DNA of 64,000 bases from Synechococcus sp. WH 7805 (GCF_000153285.1 NZ_CH724168.1:2395455-2459454), one strand, 5' to 3'. Shown: positions 15,603-23,072, numbered from the stretch's first letter. Program-made: numbers and translations. The notes: a model not told the origin generated them from the sequence alone.

Positions 15603-15719
15603 ATGACCTTGGACACACAGATGTCCCTGGCGCTGCTGCAACTACTCCTAGCGCTTCGCGCGAACGACCCTGAAGGCTTCAATGCTTGGCTTCATTGCCA
15701 TCCTGAGCGCAATAGCTAG
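15603..15719 (+). pseudogene. S-family gene, truncated copy (39 codons)
   Basis: MTLDTQMSLALLQLLLALRA, then 'NDPEGFNAWL', aligns with the copies at 7881 and 9474. It then diverges and stops at TAG 15717-15719, missing the 'DWLDP...GWHLGVSL' half. The leader GCCATCAATAGCGGGGA is shared with the copy at 9441. Confidence 0.65.
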
Positions 15720-15754
15720 GTGAGCCTTTCCCTGATGTTTATTTTACGACCCGC

Positions 15755-16114
15755 ATGATCAATCTCGGATTGCCCGCCCGCGCTCTTTTGGCAATGGGAG
15801 GTGTAGTGCTCATCTGGGGTAGCCCCGGTGAGATCGGCACCCGCAGCAAGGGGGCAGATAGCTGGGAAGATGAGACCAGTTTTGCGGCCCTTCAACTGCG
15901 TGCCCTCGGGGCTTTAAAGATGGGCGCAGGTCTGGGCCTGCTTGGTGCTTCTCTGGCCGGGGTATCCAATGAGCAGACCAAAAGTGCAGCTCACCGGCTG
16001 GCTGTAGAAGCAGCGGCCAAAACGGAGCCCAAGCCACAGCCACCTGCTTCAGCCCCCAAGGCCCCGCTGATGCCGCCGAATCTCCCGCCCCCGCCGGGTA
16101 GACCTAAAACTTGA
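15755..16114 (+). CDS. Hypothetical protein with proline-rich tail (119 residues)
   Basis: An N-terminal hydrophobic segment (ARALLAMGGVVLIWG) and a second one around residues 55-70 (MGAGLGLLGASLAGV) suggest membrane association. The last 35 residues are Pro/Ala/Lys-rich (PPNLPPPPGRPKT). No family is recognised. GC content is higher than in the cassette array. It overlaps the next frame by four bases (TTGA). Whether it belongs to the integrated element or to the array is unclear. Confidence 0.5.
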   Translation: MINLGLPARALLAMGGVVLIWGSPGEIGTRSKGADSWEDETSFAALQLRALGALKMGAGLGLLGASLAGVSNEQTKSAAHRLAVEAAAKTEPKPQPPASAPKAPLMPPNLPPPPGRPKT

Positions 16115-16323
16115 GCACTGCACACTCGTCAACGATCTACTTCAATGGCTATGTGTCAGCACCCGCTGCCCGGGCAGCCCTGAACCAACTGCTCGCCACC
16201 CTCCTCAGCCCCGCTCTGGCTGTTGATAACGAAAACCTCTCGGCTGAACCTGGGAGTCGCATCGACTTCTGCATCGAGCGGGTAAAGGTTGAAGCATCAA
16301 TGGGCACTGCTTTCGTTGCTTAG
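16111..16323 (+). CDS. Hypothetical small protein (70 residues), uncertain
   Basis: The frame opens at TTG 16111, overlapping the stop of the previous gene in a TTGA arrangement that suggests translational coupling. The product (TAHSSTIYFNGYVSAPAARA...) has balanced composition, but no ATG start and no recognised family. Confidence 0.3.
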   Translation: MSTAHSSTIYFNGYVSAPAARAALNQLLATLLSPALAVDNENLSAEPGSRIDFCIERVKVEASMGTAFVA

Positions 16324-16427
16324 TGCGCCCCGTATCGCTTCCTCGCCCTTTTGCAGCCCCTTAAACAGCACATTCGGCATCCGGCGCCTCCCGTTATGGC
16401 ACCAGCCCAATAGTCAAAATTGCAAGC

Positions 16428-16748
16428 TCATTGGTCTAGCTTTGCCAGCTTTATGGCCTGAGTTACTGCCGCGACAGCAGCACCCATCTGATTTGTGTCG
16501 TGAGCCTTCTTGATCAATGCATGTAGGACTTCCAAAAGCTCGGCGGTGTATTGAGGGCGTTCACGGTTGAAGACCTCATAGATCTGCCTTGATAGTTCGT
16601 GTAGGTAGGCGTCGCAAGTACGACTTGCAATACCCCAATGCTCCGCAGCGAAGACATAGCAGTCTGAAGTTGTTGCACCCTTTTGTTTCAGCTTGCGGAG
16701 TTCATTCACCCGCCTTTGCTTTTCGTCTTTGCCAATACGTGCTGCCAT
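16428..16748 (-). CDS. HTH protein resembling a phage small terminase subunit (106 residues)
   Basis: The N-terminal half 'KDEKQRRVNELRKLKQKGAT...YVFAAEHWGIASRTCDAYLH' has the layout of a helix-turn-helix like that of terminase small subunits (a helix, then 'W-G-I-A-S/T-x-R-T-x-x-x-Y'). The C-terminal half is helical and Ala-rich. Small terminases bind the packaging site of phage DNA. In satellites a private copy redirects packaging of the helper phage. It is the last gene of the minus-strand series, separated from the helicase gene by the repeat-rich gap 16784-17011. An HTH regulator is the main alternative. Confidence 0.45.
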   Translation of the reverse strand: MAARIGKDEKQRRVNELRKLKQKGATTSDCYVFAAEHWGIASRTCDAYLHELSRQIYEVFNRERPQYTAELLEVLHALIKKAHDTNQMGAAVAAVTQAIKLAKLDQ

Positions 16749-16783
16749 GACTCCATTCTGCTGCGTCTTTCAAGTTTGCAAAG

Positions 16784-17011
16784 GGGATGGAACAGGGGAA
16801 CAGGGTGAAACGCCCTATTTCACGCTCAGCCTTATAGGGCTGTATCTCTCTCTCTGTGTGTATGTAGTGAATACAGAGAGATATGACCTATAGAAGCTAA
16901 AGAAGATTTACCATGTTCCACCCTGTCCCAATTCTCTAAAAGCCTTGCTGTATCTACTGGGACAAGGTCTTTTCTTGATTCCCTGTCCCCGCTTGGTGCA
17001 CAAGGTTGTCC
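16784..17011. other. Candidate replication origin with GGGACAGGG-like iterons
   Basis: Non-coding stretch between the helicase and terminase-like genes. It holds repeats of one motif: GGAACAGGGG (16789-16798), GGGAACAGGGTG (16796-16807), CCACCCTGTCCC (16918-16929, inverted), GGGACAAGG (16959-16967), CCCTGTCCCC (16981-16990, inverted) and ACAAGGTTGTCC (17000-17011). An AT-rich part and an inverted repeat TCTCTCTGT...ACAGAGAGA (16849-16857 and 16873-16881) lie between. Iterons next to a primase-helicase gene are typical of plasmid and satellite origins; use as an origin is inferred. Confidence 0.45.
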
Positions 17012-17013
17012 TA

Positions 17014-19578
17014 TCAGTCATCGGTTGGCTTGGGGCGATGTTTCCGGAGCTCAAGAAGCCTGCCTTCGATTTGAGCTAACACTGTTTTGCTGATGAAGCC
17101 TGTGTCAGCGGTCTTCGAATCCCTATTCCATTGGAAGTGCAGGTCAGCCCGTTTCCACTTGGCAAGGGTGCTGTCCCAATCAACCCCGGACCGAAAGTCA
17201 TGCACATCGAACATGACGAGAGGAATAGTGTCAGTTGCTTCTCTGCGCCAAATTGTTTCGTCGACTGTGAAGCCAAAGAAGCGAGCGGTCAGCCAACGGT
17301 TGTTTGGGTCAACGCCGCGATCACGCGCCACTGATCGAGACAGCTGCCGTCGTGGTTGATGAAGGTGCGGCAGAGCCTTGCGAAGTTGTCCGATGAACCG
17401 CGCATCGGCTAGGGCCTTCTTGCCGGTGGCGTGACAGAACAGGCGGTAGGCATCAATGAGGTCAACCTGATCTGCTTCAACCGTCCCGTCAGTAGGGACA
17501 AGACAGTGGTCGATGAATTCAGAGAGAGAGTCCGTAGAGGCCGCGGCTTTGGCTTGAACGCGTTGGACTTCTTCGTCATCAGAACGCCCTTGAAGGATGT
17601 CGATGGCTTCTTTGCGGTCCATGGCCAGCGCCCATGAGGCAATGGCGCCAACTTCAGTGGCGAGGTCAGCTTCAAGGTCGCCGTCGTACAAGGACCGGTC
17701 CCGTTCGCCAGGGATGGTGGGGACTACGAATGCCCGCCGCATCCAGCCGGTGTTGCCGTCGTCATCAACGAACATCGGCATCTTGGTCATGGCCAGCACG
17801 AAGCGGCCAGCGAAATCCACGGTGACTTCTTCGGATTCAAAAAGCCGCCGTGCCGTGATCATGGACTGGTCAACGAGTTCGTAGAAGGCGCTGTACTTGG
17901 ACTGCTTGCCGATCAAGTCACCGAAGGTAATCAGGCGTTTCCCGAGTACGGATTGATAGATGGCTTCTTTGCCATCGAGTTGATCTAGCCGCGACAGCGC
18001 ACTGATGGCATGGGTTGGGAATAGCCTCCGGATCACGCCATTGACCAAGGCGCCTTTGCCGGAACCGGAAGCACCTTCAAGCACTAGGGCCTTCCCTGAC
18101 GGCATGGTCGGATCGACGATCATCCGCATCCCAGCGCGAAGCATTTGGTGATGAGCCTTGTCGTAGCTGGTCTGCAGCAGGTGATGGAAGGCGGGACCGA
18201 GCTGGCCGGTGCCGGGTGCGCAGTAATTCCCTTGGATGCAATAGGTGCAGCCGTGCTCTGGGGCATGGTCAAGCAGTTCACCGGTGGTGACATCAAGCAC
18301 GCCATTCGTGAAAGGGATTAGGTGTGGCGACCCATCAAGGCGCGGGTCATCAAGGCGAATCTGCAGGTAACCAGAGATTCGTTTGACGTTGTCGAGCGTG
18401 CTGAACCGAAAGCGGGGGATGTCCCGTTCGCTTTGAGGCGGCTCGTAATAACGCTCAAGGTCTTTGGACAGCCAATGCTTGACGTCATGGCCGGAACGGC
18501 GTTCCCAATGATGGAGTTCTTCTGTCCACCGCCAGAACTGCAGGTTGCGAGCGACCATCTGCCCGCCATTGACGGCGTTGAGATTGTGAATGACGCAGGC
18601 TTCCAAGGTGGTGGCGGAATCCACGGAATAAACGGGCTGACCGCTGCCTTGGCGTTCTCGTCTTGCGGACTCCCTTTCCGCCCTTGCAATTAATGCCTGC
18701 TTGCTGGCGAAGATCTTTTCGAGGTCACTTTTTTTGACCCCTGCCCGCTTGTAGATGACCTTGAACAGCGCACCGGCTTCACCGGTGGATAGACAACGAG
18801 CGGCAGTTTTGGCGAGTTGCTCTGCTGCCCTTGCCTTCAGCAGAGGCACTCGACCGGCTTCGGCATTTTTATTGGCTGCCCGCCATTGCTCATCAGTTGC
18901 ATTAGCCCAAATCTGCGCAAGGCGGAACAGGTAATCCTTGGCGCGGGCAACGCTGCCGATGACGTTCATGACGTCTTGCTGGCTGGCGTTATTGGAGAAA
19001 CAGAATTCAGTCAGGCCCCCCTTGGGATGGTCAGGCATCCATGGGAGATGGCCAATCTTCCGGTCTTGCTCCAGTCCGCAGGCCACAAGGATCCGCCATA
19101 CCTCCAAGACAAATGGAGTGTCGGGGTCAAGGATGTAAGGGACCCCCGGCAGCTGGCCTTCCATGCAGCGGAAGTACGACGGCGCTCCGATCGCACCGCA
19201 GGGGATTCCATGGCGAAGAAATGGCGCAGCACCGTCTTTCCATCCTTCGGTGATGGCTTGCGGCTCTTCCTCCGGCGGCACCCAAACGATTGGTTTGACG
19301 CCAACAGTCGGGAGGTACTTCGGCGCAGTTTTGCCATTAGGTCGCTTGATTTTCCCGTGACAACGCAGCTGGCCGTAGGTCTTGCCGTCACTGCTTCCGT
19401 AGGGAAAGAACAGACCTGTCGGGTGAATGATTCCGGTGTTTGACCGGCAACCGATACCGAGGTCTTCAGCTTCAGCGGCATCAACGGACCGCACGCCCGC
19501 TTCAACTGCCCAATCGATGTTCGCTTCAGTCCAACCTTCTGCGCGGAGGTGTTCGAGGTCATCAGAAATGATCGCCAT
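17014..19578 (-). CDS. Primase-helicase: N-terminal TOPRIM-like domain and SF3/D5-type helicase (854 residues)
   Basis: Residues about 40-140 resemble a DUF3854/TOPRIM-type domain ('QAITEGWKDGAAPFLRHGIP'). Residues about 320-450 match the D5/P4-type primase-associated region with the hallmark 'IPFTNGVLDVTTGEL'. Residues about 495-660 are a superfamily 3 helicase: Walker A 'EGASGSGKGA' at 501-510, 'LITFGDL' as Walker B-like, and 'VLAMTKMP' as the sensor segment. Proteins of this architecture start replication of plasmids, phages and satellites. The start ATG overlaps the stop of the upstream gene (ATGA). The gene is full length and appears intact. Confidence 0.85.
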   Translation of the reverse strand: MAIISDDLEHLRAEGWTEANIDWAVEAGVRSVDAAEAEDLGIGCRSNTGIIHPTGLFFPYGSSDGKTYGQLRCHGKIKRPNGKTAPKYLPTVGVKPIVWVPPEEEPQAITEGWKDGAAPFLRHGIPCGAIGAPSYFRCMEGQLPGVPYILDPDTPFVLEVWRILVACGLEQDRKIGHLPWMPDHPKGGLTEFCFSNNASQQDVMNVIGSVARAKDYLFRLAQIWANATDEQWRAANKNAEAGRVPLLKARAAEQLAKTAARCLSTGEAGALFKVIYKRAGVKKSDLEKIFASKQALIARAERESARRERQGSGQPVYSVDSATTLEACVIHNLNAVNGGQMVARNLQFWRWTEELHHWERRSGHDVKHWLSKDLERYYEPPQSERDIPRFRFSTLDNVKRISGYLQIRLDDPRLDGSPHLIPFTNGVLDVTTGELLDHAPEHGCTYCIQGNYCAPGTGQLGPAFHHLLQTSYDKAHHQMLRAGMRMIVDPTMPSGKALVLEGASGSGKGALVNGVIRRLFPTHAISALSRLDQLDGKEAIYQSVLGKRLITFGDLIGKQSKYSAFYELVDQSMITARRLFESEEVTVDFAGRFVLAMTKMPMFVDDDGNTGWMRRAFVVPTIPGERDRSLYDGDLEADLATEVGAIASWALAMDRKEAIDILQGRSDDEEVQRVQAKAAASTDSLSEFIDHCLVPTDGTVEADQVDLIDAYRLFCHATGKKALADARFIGQLRKALPHLHQPRRQLSRSVARDRGVDPNNRWLTARFFGFTVDETIWRREATDTIPLVMFDVHDFRSGVDWDSTLAKWKRADLHFQWNRDSKTADTGFISKTVLAQIEGRLLELRKHRPKPTDD

Positions 19579-19871
19579 CAGACCTCCATCGCGTTGACGA
19601 GCAGGCGTGCGATCAGATCAATGCAGAACCTTCTGGCGCTTTCTCCTCCTGCCAAGGCGCAGTCAAGGATCGTTCCGGTAACTGTGTGCGAGCCCTTGGC
19701 TGGCACTCTCTTCAGCTCAGGGAAATCCTTGCCAGCAATCTGCAACAGCTGCAGCAGTGAAAATCGTTCAGGGGTGAAGAAGGACCCTGCGGAGTGTTGA
19801 TACTCGACAAGTGCCAGCATGCTCTCCGCTCTTGCTTCAGCGGCCTGCCATTGAGTTTTGGGGTAATCCAT
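19578..19871 (-). CDS. Hypothetical protein, 97 residues
   Basis: Small soluble protein (MDYPKTQWQAAEARAESMLA...) with an amphipathic helix near the N-terminus and an Ala/Leu-rich C-terminal helix (RRFCIDLIARLLVNAMEV). Its stop overlaps the start of the primase-helicase, and its start overlaps the stop of the 76-residue gene upstream, so three genes are translationally coupled. No family is recognised; it may be an accessory to replication. Confidence 0.6.
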   Translation of the reverse strand: MDYPKTQWQAAEARAESMLALVEYQHSAGSFFTPERFSLLQLLQIAGKDFPELKRVPAKGSHTVTGTILDCALAGGESARRFCIDLIARLLVNAMEV

Positions 19872-20101
19872 CAGCTGTTGACCTCTTCCACAAGGGCCGA
19901 GAAATGCTCGGCTTGCATAAGCAGCTGGTCGATTGCTCTATGAACCCAAACCGGTGGGTTTTTGCTGTAACGCTGCTGCAGCAAACTGATGATTTGGTCA
20001 ATCAGTTCATTGCACTGCCGAACTTTGAAAGGGTCATCAGATGAGTGTTGCGGAATGTTTGCCGCAAGCCACTGATCCCCGTTAATGTTGGAGTAATCCA
20101 C
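19871..20101 (-). CDS. Hypothetical protein, 76 residues
   Basis: First gene of the coupled replication unit. The product is MDYSNINGDQWLAANIPQ..., with a helical C-terminal half (RAIDQLLMQAEHFSALVEE). Both this and the next protein begin M-D-Y, but they are otherwise unlike. No family is recognised. The 82-base gap to the ribbon-helix-helix gene upstream may hold a promoter. Confidence 0.55.
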   Translation of the reverse strand: MDYSNINGDQWLAANIPQHSSDDPFKVRQCNELIDQIISLLQQRYSKNPPVWVHRAIDQLLMQAEHFSALVEEVNS

Positions 20102-20183
20102 TCGAACTCAAAAGGGTTGGGGTAAGGCGAGCGGATAAGCCGAGCTTTCTCAGGGCCTGTGGCTAATCCGCTGTGTGCATTTG

Positions 20184-20360
20184 TTAGGCGCTGACTTCAG
20201 TCATTGCGCGTGACATCAGCTCGCGTGCTGCTTCAGCCATGGACCGGAAACCTTCAGCTCGCCGATAGTTTTCAAGGCGAACTTTGGTGCCTGCTGGCAT
20301 ACGAACGCAGAGCGATTCAAGTGCTTGTCTTTCTTCAATTTGAGAAGAAGTCGCTGGCAT
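20184..20360 (-). CDS. Ribbon-helix-helix type small DNA-binding protein (58 residues)
   Basis: Reads MPATSSQIEERQALESLCVR, then 'MPAGTKVRLENYRRAEGFRS' and 'MAEAARELMSRAMTEVSA', to TAA 20184-20186. The pattern (a beta strand 'CVRMPAG', helix 'KVRLENYRRAEG', turn, helix 'SMAEAARELMSRAM') fits the Arc/MetJ/CopG fold. An in-frame TGA three codons upstream fixes ATG 20360 as the only start. The gene lies between the terminator at 20540 and the replication unit, where a repressor or copy-control protein is expected. Confidence 0.7.
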   Translation of the reverse strand: MPATSSQIEERQALESLCVRMPAGTKVRLENYRRAEGFRSMAEAARELMSRAMTEVSA

Positions 20361-20539
20361 GGTTCATGTCGTTGTCGGGTGGACGTCATCAGCTTATGGA
20401 TTCATTTGCAAGAGAATCGCTAGGACTGTCCGCCGCGATTGCTGCGCCTTAAATGTTGCCCACCCCTGTCATCCGTCATAGCCCCCTGATACCCCCTTAA
20501 GAAATTCTGTAATCGCCTGATTCGGTTGGCTCAAGGCAT

Positions 20540-20565
20540 AAAAAAGCCCCGGCGTGGGCCAGGGC
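20540..20565 (-). terminator. Intrinsic terminator after the TOPRIM gene
   Basis: On the minus strand: GCCCTGG-CCCACG-CCGGGGC followed by six T. It lies 35 bases past the stop of the TOPRIM gene. Confidence 0.8.
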
Positions 20566-20600
20566 AGGGGCAATTAGAAAACGGTATCTAGGGATTGTAT

Positions 20601-21719
20601 TTATTCAGGCGAAGGTGGCAATGAAGCAACACCGTTGTTGACTGCCTGCTCCAATCGTCGTGGGTTGTACAACGCACCAACGGAATCAAACATCGCCAGC
20701 ATCCTGGTGATCGCATCAACGTGACCGGCGGCTTCGGTGCTGGCCCGTCTGTTCTCCTCACGCCACTGTTTATCACCAAAGTGGCATAACCATCTCCACA
20801 GCTCGTCACGGATCAATGCACGGGCAGCGGTTGGGCTGGCGATGATCGAGTTTGCTTCAACTTTCCGGGCTCCGTACTCACGCAGGTAGCTCTGTACGTA
20901 GGGGAAGTCATGGTGCTTGTGCTTTGGATCTGAAAGGTCTTCACCGCTGCTGGTCTCCAGCCCGTCGATCCACAGCAAACCGGCGTTGTCCACAAACTCG
21001 GCATTGAGCCCGAAGCGGATGATCCGACCGTCATCGGCCATTTCCTTCAGCTCGTATTCCCAGTCGAGAACCTTGGCCAGTGGCATCAAGTTTTCCAAGA
21101 TGGCGTCGGACATCCTCACGCCCATTGGATCCAAGTCACCGCAGAACAGGATCACCGGAATCAGGTGATGAGACTCTGCCCATTTGCATTCTTCGATAAG
21201 CGCCACCCTGCTGTTCACGTCGGCCTGCCCCTTGCTTGCAAACCGGCGCACAGCATGGGGCAACTCCGGTTCAAACAGCTTGATCAAGTCGCGCTTTTCG
21301 GTCCAGATGATCGGGAAGAACTCCTGATGCTTCCAGTAGCTGCTGGGCCAGTAACGCTTGGCGCGATCCAGTGAATCTCGCAGTTGGCGGTTGATGTATT
21401 CCCGTGGGGTTTCCTCCTCGTCGTGAGCATCGTGGCCAGACAAGGCACGGGTGGAATCAGCGCCGACCAGCTCAAAAGGGATCAACCCTTCCTTGCGACG
21501 ATCGGCCAGCCATTTGCCAGCCCAAGTGAAATCGCCTTTGGTGATGATGCCTTCGGACTCAAGGGCGTAAAGCCAAGATCGAGCTACAGGGGCGAAACCA
21601 AGACGACCAACGTATTGGCGCATCCATGCGACCACTTCACGCACATCGGCGTGGAACTGCAGTCTTCTGGCTTCACTGACCCTGCCGCTGCCCATCCGGG
21701 GCAATTCGGTGATGGTCAT
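20601..21719 (-). CDS. Spo11/TopoVI-A-like TOPRIM protein (372 residues)
   Basis: Residues about 25-95 look like a winged helix: 'FAPVARSWLYALESEG' followed by 'ADRRKEGLIPFELVGADSTR'. Tyr51 sits where Spo11/TopoVI-A proteins place the DNA-cleaving Tyr, though the surrounding match is weak. Residues about 135-215 form a TOPRIM domain of that family: 'IIWTEKRDLIKLF' (Glu141), 'FASKGQADVNSRVALIEE', then 'VILFCGDLDPMGVRMSDAI' (Asp195, Asp197). These give the E...D-x-D metal-binding set. No B subunit (GHKL ATPase) is present in the window. It could cut DNA, or be a binding or primase-like protein. Terminators lie on both sides, so it is a separate transcription unit. Confidence 0.6.
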   Translation of the reverse strand: MTITELPRMGSGRVSEARRLQFHADVREVVAWMRQYVGRLGFAPVARSWLYALESEGIITKGDFTWAGKWLADRRKEGLIPFELVGADSTRALSGHDAHDEEETPREYINRQLRDSLDRAKRYWPSSYWKHQEFFPIIWTEKRDLIKLFEPELPHAVRRFASKGQADVNSRVALIEECKWAESHHLIPVILFCGDLDPMGVRMSDAILENLMPLAKVLDWEYELKEMADDGRIIRFGLNAEFVDNAGLLWIDGLETSSGEDLSDPKHKHHDFPYVQSYLREYGARKVEANSIIASPTAARALIRDELWRWLCHFGDKQWREENRRASTEAAGHVDAITRMLAMFDSVGALYNPRRLEQAVNNGVASLPPSPE

Positions 21720-21762
21720 GAAAAACAGGATCTAGGGATTGTTTTCGGATCGGCTAAAAGAA

Positions 21763-21783
21763 AGCCCCCTATTGACGGGGGCT
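21763..21783 (-). terminator. Intrinsic terminator before the TOPRIM gene
   Basis: On the minus strand: AGCCCCC-GTCAATA-GGGGGCT followed by TTCTTTT. It lies 14 bases past the stop of the 86-residue gene and ends the early operon. Confidence 0.7.
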
Positions 21784-21796
21784 ATTTGCTGCAAAG

Positions 21797-22057
21797 TTAG
21801 AAGCCGAATTCTTCCTTTTCAGCTGGGGCTTGTTCAGTGGCCCCTGCATTCCCTTCGGCGATGGGCCATGCGACGTACATGACGTAATCCGGCTTGCTGT
21901 CGCTGTCGCCCTTGTATCCATTGGGAAAGATGGAATAGAGGGCGCCGTCCTTGTCGCTGCCACCCAAATAGGTTTTGGGTTCCTCGCTCTTGGTTTGGCG
22001 CTTCCAAAGACCGCAGACTTTTTGGCGATCGGTGTACTTCTTGGGGGAATCACTCAT
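21797..22057 (-). CDS. Hypothetical protein, 86 residues
   Basis: Has the form 'CGLWKRQTKSEEPKTYLGG...YSIFPNGYKGDSDSKPDYVMYVA' with an acidic tail ending EEFGF. Short proteins with this layout (K-x-x-G...I-x-x-F-x-N-x-x-K...P-D-Y) occur in phages. An acidic tail ending in an aromatic residue is also a feature of single-stranded-DNA-binding proteins, but no OB fold can be shown. It is the last gene before the terminator at 21763. Confidence 0.55.
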   Translation of the reverse strand: MSDSPKKYTDRQKVCGLWKRQTKSEEPKTYLGGSDKDGALYSIFPNGYKGDSDSKPDYVMYVAWPIAEGNAGATEQAPAEKEEFGF

Positions 22058-22112
22058 GGATCTAGAAAGTAGAAGTGAACAAAAAATGGGGACTTACAGG
22101 CTTTCGACGGAA

Positions 22113-22427
22113 TCAACCATCGGTCTGCTTCGCGTCGGAGTCTTTGAGCAACGGAGACCAGTGCTGTCTGTTGATCAGCTGGGCCTGCTTGACGGTGGCG
22201 TTGTGGACAGCCAACGCTTTCTTGCTGACATCAGTCAGCCACCCCAATGCGCGGGGCCAGTCTTCGTCAGCCACCAACTTTTCGTAGCTTTCAGAGTCAA
22301 ACCCTGAAAGGTCCTTCGCCTTAACTCCAACAAGTGCTGCCACTTTTGATTGGATAAGGCTGACGTCGGCGGGATTCGGTTTTTGCGTCAGAGTGATCGG
22401 TTCGGTTGGAACCTCAGGTTTCGGCAT
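22113..22427 (-). CDS. Hypothetical protein, 104 residues
   Basis: Soluble protein with a Pro/Thr-rich N-terminus (MPKPEVPTEPITLTQKPN) and a helical remainder. It starts three bases after the stop of the zinc-cluster gene, in the same operon. No family is recognised. Confidence 0.55.
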   Translation of the reverse strand: MPKPEVPTEPITLTQKPNPADVSLIQSKVAALVGVKAKDLSGFDSESYEKLVADEDWPRALGWLTDVSKKALAVHNATVKQAQLINRQHWSPLLKDSDAKQTDG

Positions 22428-22430
22428 AGG

Positions 22431-23060
22431 TCAAAAGGGCAAAGGGTCGGCTTCGATTTCGGCAATGGTTTCTTCGACACCAAGGAAGGTGTTGAGGATT
22501 GACAGGCATTCAGGCCCGACACCACGAACACGGGATTGATCGACGGTCAGCGCTTTCCCGCAGCACATGCAGTGAGTTGCGGCATCAACCGCAAACTCCC
22601 GAATGCCGGACGGGTCAGCGTTGAACCCCACGCAGGCCCTGGCGATCGCTTCGGCGTAAAGCACCGTGCGGGGCCAATCGGCCGATCCTGCTTTCCGGAA
22701 GAACTTGATGCTCATCCCGGTCAGCCCAATGCAAATCCCTTCAGGCGCGACGAAGAACACGGATGGTTTCCAGCCAAGGCGCTTGCCGTTGCTACGGCTG
22801 ATGCGTGCTTCGGCCCAGTTGCCATTGGGCTTCAGCATCCATGGCTCAAGGTTCACGTTGAGGCGAAACCCCATCCGCTTCTTGTCCTGCGGCAGTCGGC
22901 ACAGGCATTGATCAAGGACGGTCAAGTCACAACCAACAAGCAGCTGAACTTCTTTGAAATGCCCCCGGTGATCCAGCATCGGACCGGTAGGGGCGAAGAC
23001 GTCGAAGGTTCTGCCGTTTGAGACTTGTGTCCCAACCTGCTCGGCAAAGACTTCAGTCAT
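22431..23060 (-). CDS. Zinc-cluster protein with DUF6011-like motif (209 residues)
   Basis: The C-terminal part has 'HCMCCGKALTVDQSRVRGVG' followed by PEC. This is the C-x2-C...G-x-G-P-x-C arrangement of DUF6011-type zinc clusters common in phage and element proteins. The N-terminal 140 residues have no recognised family; they include 'PWMLKPNGNWAEARISRSNG' and 'FFVAPEGICIGLTGMSIKFF'. It lies in the minus-strand operon between two small orphan genes. The role is unknown; such proteins often bind nucleic acid. Confidence 0.6.
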   Translation of the reverse strand: MTEVFAEQVGTQVSNGRTFDVFAPTGPMLDHRGHFKEVQLLVGCDLTVLDQCLCRLPQDKKRMGFRLNVNLEPWMLKPNGNWAEARISRSNGKRLGWKPSVFFVAPEGICIGLTGMSIKFFRKAGSADWPRTVLYAEAIARACVGFNADPSGIREFAVDAATHCMCCGKALTVDQSRVRGVGPECLSILNTFLGVEETIAEIEADPLPF

Positions 23061-23072
23061 ATGTCAAGAAGA

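Noticed and set aside
560-15720. CRISPR array
   Set aside because: The repeats are 50-250 bases long, far apart and separated by genes. There are no regular short spacers and no cas genes in the window.
15500-17000. Distal attachment site (copy of the tRNA-Arg 3' end)
   Set aside because: No stretch longer than about six bases matching the tRNA end was found by eye, so no attR is claimed.
18817-19443. Plus-strand open frame of 208 codons inside the primase-helicase
   Set aside because: It is antisense to the N-terminal part of the primase-helicase, which has the expected domains and is coupled to the upstream genes.
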